A stretch of 64,000 bases of DNA from Sphaerisporangium sp. TRM90804. GTDB lineage: Bacteria; Actinomycetota; Actinomycetes; Streptosporangiales; Streptosporangiaceae. Every line of letters begins with the position of its first letter. The stretch's first letter is position 1. Positions 61,607 through 64,000 of the stretch are shown here, piece after piece. The notes beneath the pieces are model-generated. The model was not told the origin of the DNA and searched no databases. It worked only from the letters and a program-made list of their open reading frames with translations. The stretch covers positions 424,713-488,712 of the forward strand of contig NZ_JARWAC010000009.1 in assembly GCF_029846175.1 (NCBI RefSeq), given 5' to 3'. The position numbers were made by a program, and so were the translations under genes.

Positions 61607-63121
61607 TTATGGGCGGAGGGGGCGAGCTTCGGTGGTGGTCAGGGCGGCGCGGATTTCGTGGGCGGGGTCGCCTTCGTGGTAGCGGCGTTCGCTCAGCTCG
61701 ATGCCGTCGAGGAACTCCTGGTATCTGAGGGCGTAGCTGAGATGGGCCAGCGGTTCGGCGAGGGTCAGGGCCCGGGACGGGTCGGAGCCGGGGATGGCCG
61801 CCGACCATGCCCGGACCCAGGCGTCGGTGACGAAGGGCGCCGAGCCGTCCGGTGCGTACTCGCGGAGCCGCAGGCCGTCGATGGCCGGGTGGCCGACGTG
61901 GCTGTCGGCGAAGTCGAGCACGACCGTGTGGCGGCCGTCGGATCTCCAGTTGCCGGGGTGGAAGTCGCCGTGCACCACGGTGTCGGGGAGCCCGCACGCC
62001 TCCAGTTCGGCGACCAGGGCGGGCAGGCGCTCCACCAGGCGGCGGGCCCGCGACAGCTCCTCCGCGCTCAGGTCCTCGCCGGCCTCGCCGTCGAGAAGCC
62101 TGCTCACCTGGGCGGGCAAGCCGCGCGGCGTGCGCGCCGGCAGCCCGTCACCGGGCCAGGCGGCGCCGGAAACAGCCGAGGCCGCGCGGCTCTCGGTCGC
62201 GGGTGGCCGCGTGGCCATGCCGTGGAAAGCCTGCGTGGCCATGCCTGAGGCGGTCCGCGCGGTCAGACCGGGATGAGTCCGCGCGGCCAGACCAGGATCA
62301 GTCCGCGCGGCCACGCCGGGGACAGCCCGCGCGGGCATATCCCAGGCGGTCCGCGTGGTCATGCCCGGGGTTGGCCGTGTGGTCGTGCCGGGGGTGGTGG
62401 GGGGTGGGAATGGGGGGTCGGCGGCGAAGGGGAGGTGGTGGGCGAGGGCGGCCTGGGCGGTGACCATTCGGGAGACTGTGGTGCGGATGACCTCTTCCGG
62501 GGCCTGCCAGCAGTCGACGCCGGGGATGTGCGCGAGCAGCGTCCTGCCGTGCGGGGGGTCGGCGGCGAGGACGAGGGGGACGAGGCTGGGGTCGGCTCGG
62601 CGGAACACCGCGATGGCCTCGGCTTCGACGGTGGCGAACGGCGGGGTGGTCTTGAGCCAGAAAACACCGGCCGAGGTGGTGATGCGGAACAGGCAGGCCA
62701 GGTTCCAGGTCTTCACCTGCTCGGGCCTCGCGAGCACCCGGTGCCCCGCGTTGCTCAGCGCGTTCTCCGCCCAGCTCAGCGCGTCGCGCACCCCGTCCGT
62801 CGTCGCCCAGGAGGCGCGGCCGGCGGCGGGTGCCGCGAGGTCGTCGAAGCCGGGGAGGTCGGGCCCCAGAGCCCCTTCTAGCGGGGGGCGCAGCGCCTCG
62901 ACGTGGTAGGTGACGTGCCCGTCCCTGGCGCCTTCGCCGCCTCGGACGTCGAGCAGGCGCAGCACGACCACGGGCACGGAGAGCAGGCGCCCGAGGTGCG
63001 CGACGACGGGTTCGACGTCAGCCCACCACGGGCTGTCCACCGGGAACGGCCCGACGCCGCCGAGGCGCCGCCCGGCCACCGTCACGATCGCGCTGACCCG
63101 CCGTCCCGCCCGCTGCTCCAT
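61607..63121 (-). CDS. Phosphotransferase (APH family) with 24-bp repeat insert
   Basis: 504 residues from the ATG at 63121 (MEQRAGRR); a GTG at 63190 is also open. The C-terminal lobe has the catalytic HGDFHPGNWR and the metal motif VVLDFADSHVG of aminoglycoside/homoserine phosphotransferases, and the N-lobe core FWLKTTPPFATVEAEA (Lys/Glu pair). Between the lobes, at about residues 241-304, lies a proline/threonine-rich run of eight 8-residue units (of the form PGMTTRTA, PGLAARTH), encoded by a 24-bp minisatellite. The fold and both active-site motifs are otherwise complete. Substrate unknown; resistance is possible but not shown. Confidence 0.8.
   Translation of the reverse strand: MEQRAGRRVSAIVTVAGRRLGGVGPFPVDSPWWADVEPVVAHLGRLLSVPVVVLRLLDVRGGEGARDGHVTYHVEALRPPLEGALGPDLPGFDDLAAPAAGRASWATTDGVRDALSWAENALSNAGHRVLARPEQVKTWNLACLFRITTSAGVFWLKTTPPFATVEAEAIAVFRRADPSLVPLVLAADPPHGRTLLAHIPGVDCWQAPEEVIRTTVSRMVTAQAALAHHLPFAADPPFPPPTTPGTTTRPTPGMTTRTAWDMPARAVPGVAARTDPGLAARTHPGLTARTASGMATQAFHGMATRPPATESRAASAVSGAAWPGDGLPARTPRGLPAQVSRLLDGEAGEDLSAEELSRARRLVERLPALVAELEACGLPDTVVHGDFHPGNWRSDGRHTVVLDFADSHVGHPAIDGLRLREYAPDGSAPFVTDAWVRAWSAAIPGSDPSRALTLAEPLAHLSYALRYQEFLDGIELSERRYHEGDPAHEIRAALTTTEARPLRP
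62209..62400 (-). repeat. 24-bp minisatellite inside the phosphotransferase gene
   Basis: Eight consecutive 24-bp units (GCGCGGCCAGACCAGG-type cores) in frame with the gene. Period 24 keeps the reading frame, so copy number can vary without frameshift. Flanks are ordinary coding sequence. Confidence 0.85.
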
Positions 63122-63332
63122 GCCGCAAGTGTGCGGAGAGGACGCGCCGTGCCGCCAGCCGTTTAGCGCCGGCCGTTCGGCACGCCGCACACGCGGCCCG
63201 CGCCGCCCGTGGTGCCGTACCAGCGGACTCCGGACGGCCCGTGCCCACCACCTGAACCTCAGGCGGCGGACGCCGCCCGAGGTGTGGTGCGAACACTTCT
63301 TTCGGCGCGTGAACCTCGCATACGCCGTCGGA
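63122..63332 (-). other. Gene-free gap before metH end
   Basis: About 210 bp between the phosphotransferase start and the metH stop, both on the minus strand. A short CG-rich stretch (63190-63250) with several weak repeats; I see no gene or clear terminator. Confidence 0.4.
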
Positions 63333-64000
63333 TCAGACGTTGAAGTATTTGGCTTCGGGGTGGTGGACGATGACGGCGGAGGTGGACTGTTCGGGGTGCA
63401 GCTGGAACTCCTCCGACAGTTGGACGCCGATGCGGGAGGGGTCGAGGAGTTCGAAGAGCTGGGCCTGGTCTTCGAGGTTGGGGCAGGCGGGGTAGCCGAA
63501 GGAGTACCGGCAGCCGGCGATGTTGACCTTCAGCATGTCGTCGAGGGACTCGTCGCCGCCGATGCCGAGTTCGGTGCGGACCCGGGCGTGCCAGTACTCG
63601 GCCAGTGCCTCGGTCAGCTGGACCGACAGGCCGTGCAGTTCCAGGTAGTCGCGGTAGGCGTCCTTGGCGAACAACTCCCCGGCCGCCTGCGCGACCCGGT
63701 TGCCCATCGTCACCACCTGCAACCCGATCACATCGACCTCACCGGAGTCCTTGGGCCGGAAGAAGTCGGCCAGGCACAGATGCCGGTCCCGCCGCTGCCG
63801 CGGGAAGACGAACCGGGTCAGTTCCTGCTCCTCCTCGCCGAGGATGATCAGGGTGTCGCCGTCGCTGACGCACCGGTAGTACCCATACACCACGGCGGCT
63901 TCCAGCAGGTTCTCGGTCTGCAACCGCTCCAGCCACATCCGCAGCCGCGGCCGGCCTTGGGTCTCCACCAGTTCCTCGTAGGAGGGCCCGGATCCGCCGC
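63333..64000 (-). CDS. metH: Cobalamin-dependent methionine synthase, C-terminal part
   Basis: The open frame runs off the right edge, giving 222 residues that end in the AdoMet-binding reactivation domain of MetH: RYSFGYPACPNLEDQAQLFE, preceded by YWHARVRTELGIGGDESLDD. MetH moves a methyl group from methyltetrahydrofolate via cobalamin to homocysteine; this domain repairs oxidised cobalamin. The catalytic and cobalamin domains, and any cobalamin riboswitch, lie beyond base 64000. The gene ends with PEAKYFNV and no further gene of the methionine pathway is seen. Confidence 0.95.
   Translation of the reverse strand, partial: GGSGPSYEELVETQGRPRLRMWLERLQTENLLEAAVVYGYYRCVSDGDTLIILGEEEQELTRFVFPRQRRDRHLCLADFFRPKDSGEVDVIGLQVVTMGNRVAQAAGELFAKDAYRDYLELHGLSVQLTEALAEYWHARVRTELGIGGDESLDDMLKVNIAGCRYSFGYPACPNLEDQAQLFELLDPSRIGVQLSEEFQLHPEQSTSAVIVHHPEAKYFNV

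Noticed and set aside
62209..62400. CRISPR array
   Set aside because: The 24-bp units are contiguous without spacers and stay in frame inside a gene.

Overview
The window is very GC-rich, actinomycete-type DNA with almost exclusively G/C third codon positions, frequent GTG starts and GTGA/ATGA stop-start overlaps. The glnH-glnX-pknG signalling operon, a DUF3073 protein, an ebo-type cluster with inositol-phosphate synthase, SARP/LAL regulators and many secreted enzymes point to a filamentous soil actinomycete, perhaps of the Streptosporangiales; the genus cannot be fixed from the sequence alone. I see no rRNA, tRNA, CRISPR array, insertion sequence or phage gene.

Layout. (1) 1-9886, minus strand: a truncated alpha/beta-hydrolase-like gene at the left edge, then an amino-acid sensing operon transcribed right to left: coiled-coil protein, PknG kinase, PP2C phosphatase, VWA protein, FHA protein, GlnX-like membrane protein and GlnH-like lipoprotein. 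(2) 10116-15018: a dynamin-like GTPase with a small partner, and a divergent SARP-like ATPase regulator. (3) 15224-24748: a regulator-rich locus that looks like specialised metabolism. It has a LAL (LuxR) regulator, a divergent 2-isopropylmalate synthase paralogue, a transthyretin/HIUase-like protein without its catalytic residues, an unannotated 51-residue peptide gene with its own ribosome binding site and terminator, and an AfsR-like SARP. Heptamer direct repeats with about 11-bp spacing, the form of SARP boxes, lie in its control regions. (4) 24915-35826: a LacI regulator, then a probable uptake and use system for 3-hydroxybutyrate or its oligomers: GAF/PucR regulator, 3-hydroxybutyrate dehydrogenase, a complete Liv-type ABC transporter and a divergent secreted esterase. 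(5) 36236-38132: an orphan histidine kinase and a DUF3073 protein.

(6) 38298-45722: an ebo-type operon (phosphodiesterase, two TIM-barrel isomerases, TatD hydrolase, EboA, UbiA prenyltransferase) headed by myo-inositol-1-phosphate synthase, mostly translationally coupled. (7) 45852-53829: secreted polysaccharide/sugar enzymes: a ThuA protein with two CBM6-like modules encoded by a perfect ~300-bp DNA repeat, a PQQ-type sugar dehydrogenase with PKD and CBM modules, a ROK regulator and a GH99-like endomannosidase with CBM32. (8) 54156-63121: a second paralogous orphan histidine kinase, a class 3 lipase, a collagen-like secreted protein, a tandem AHSA1 protein behind a palindromic operator, a small secreted protein, a two-domain VOC protein trailed by decayed copies of its own 3' end, and a phosphotransferase with an in-frame 24-bp minisatellite. 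(9) 63333-64000: the C-terminal activation domain of cobalamin-dependent methionine synthase, running off the right edge.

Start sites were chosen from Shine-Dalgarno spacing, stop-start overlaps and domain boundaries. The long open frames antisense to these genes are shadows of the high GC content and are left out.
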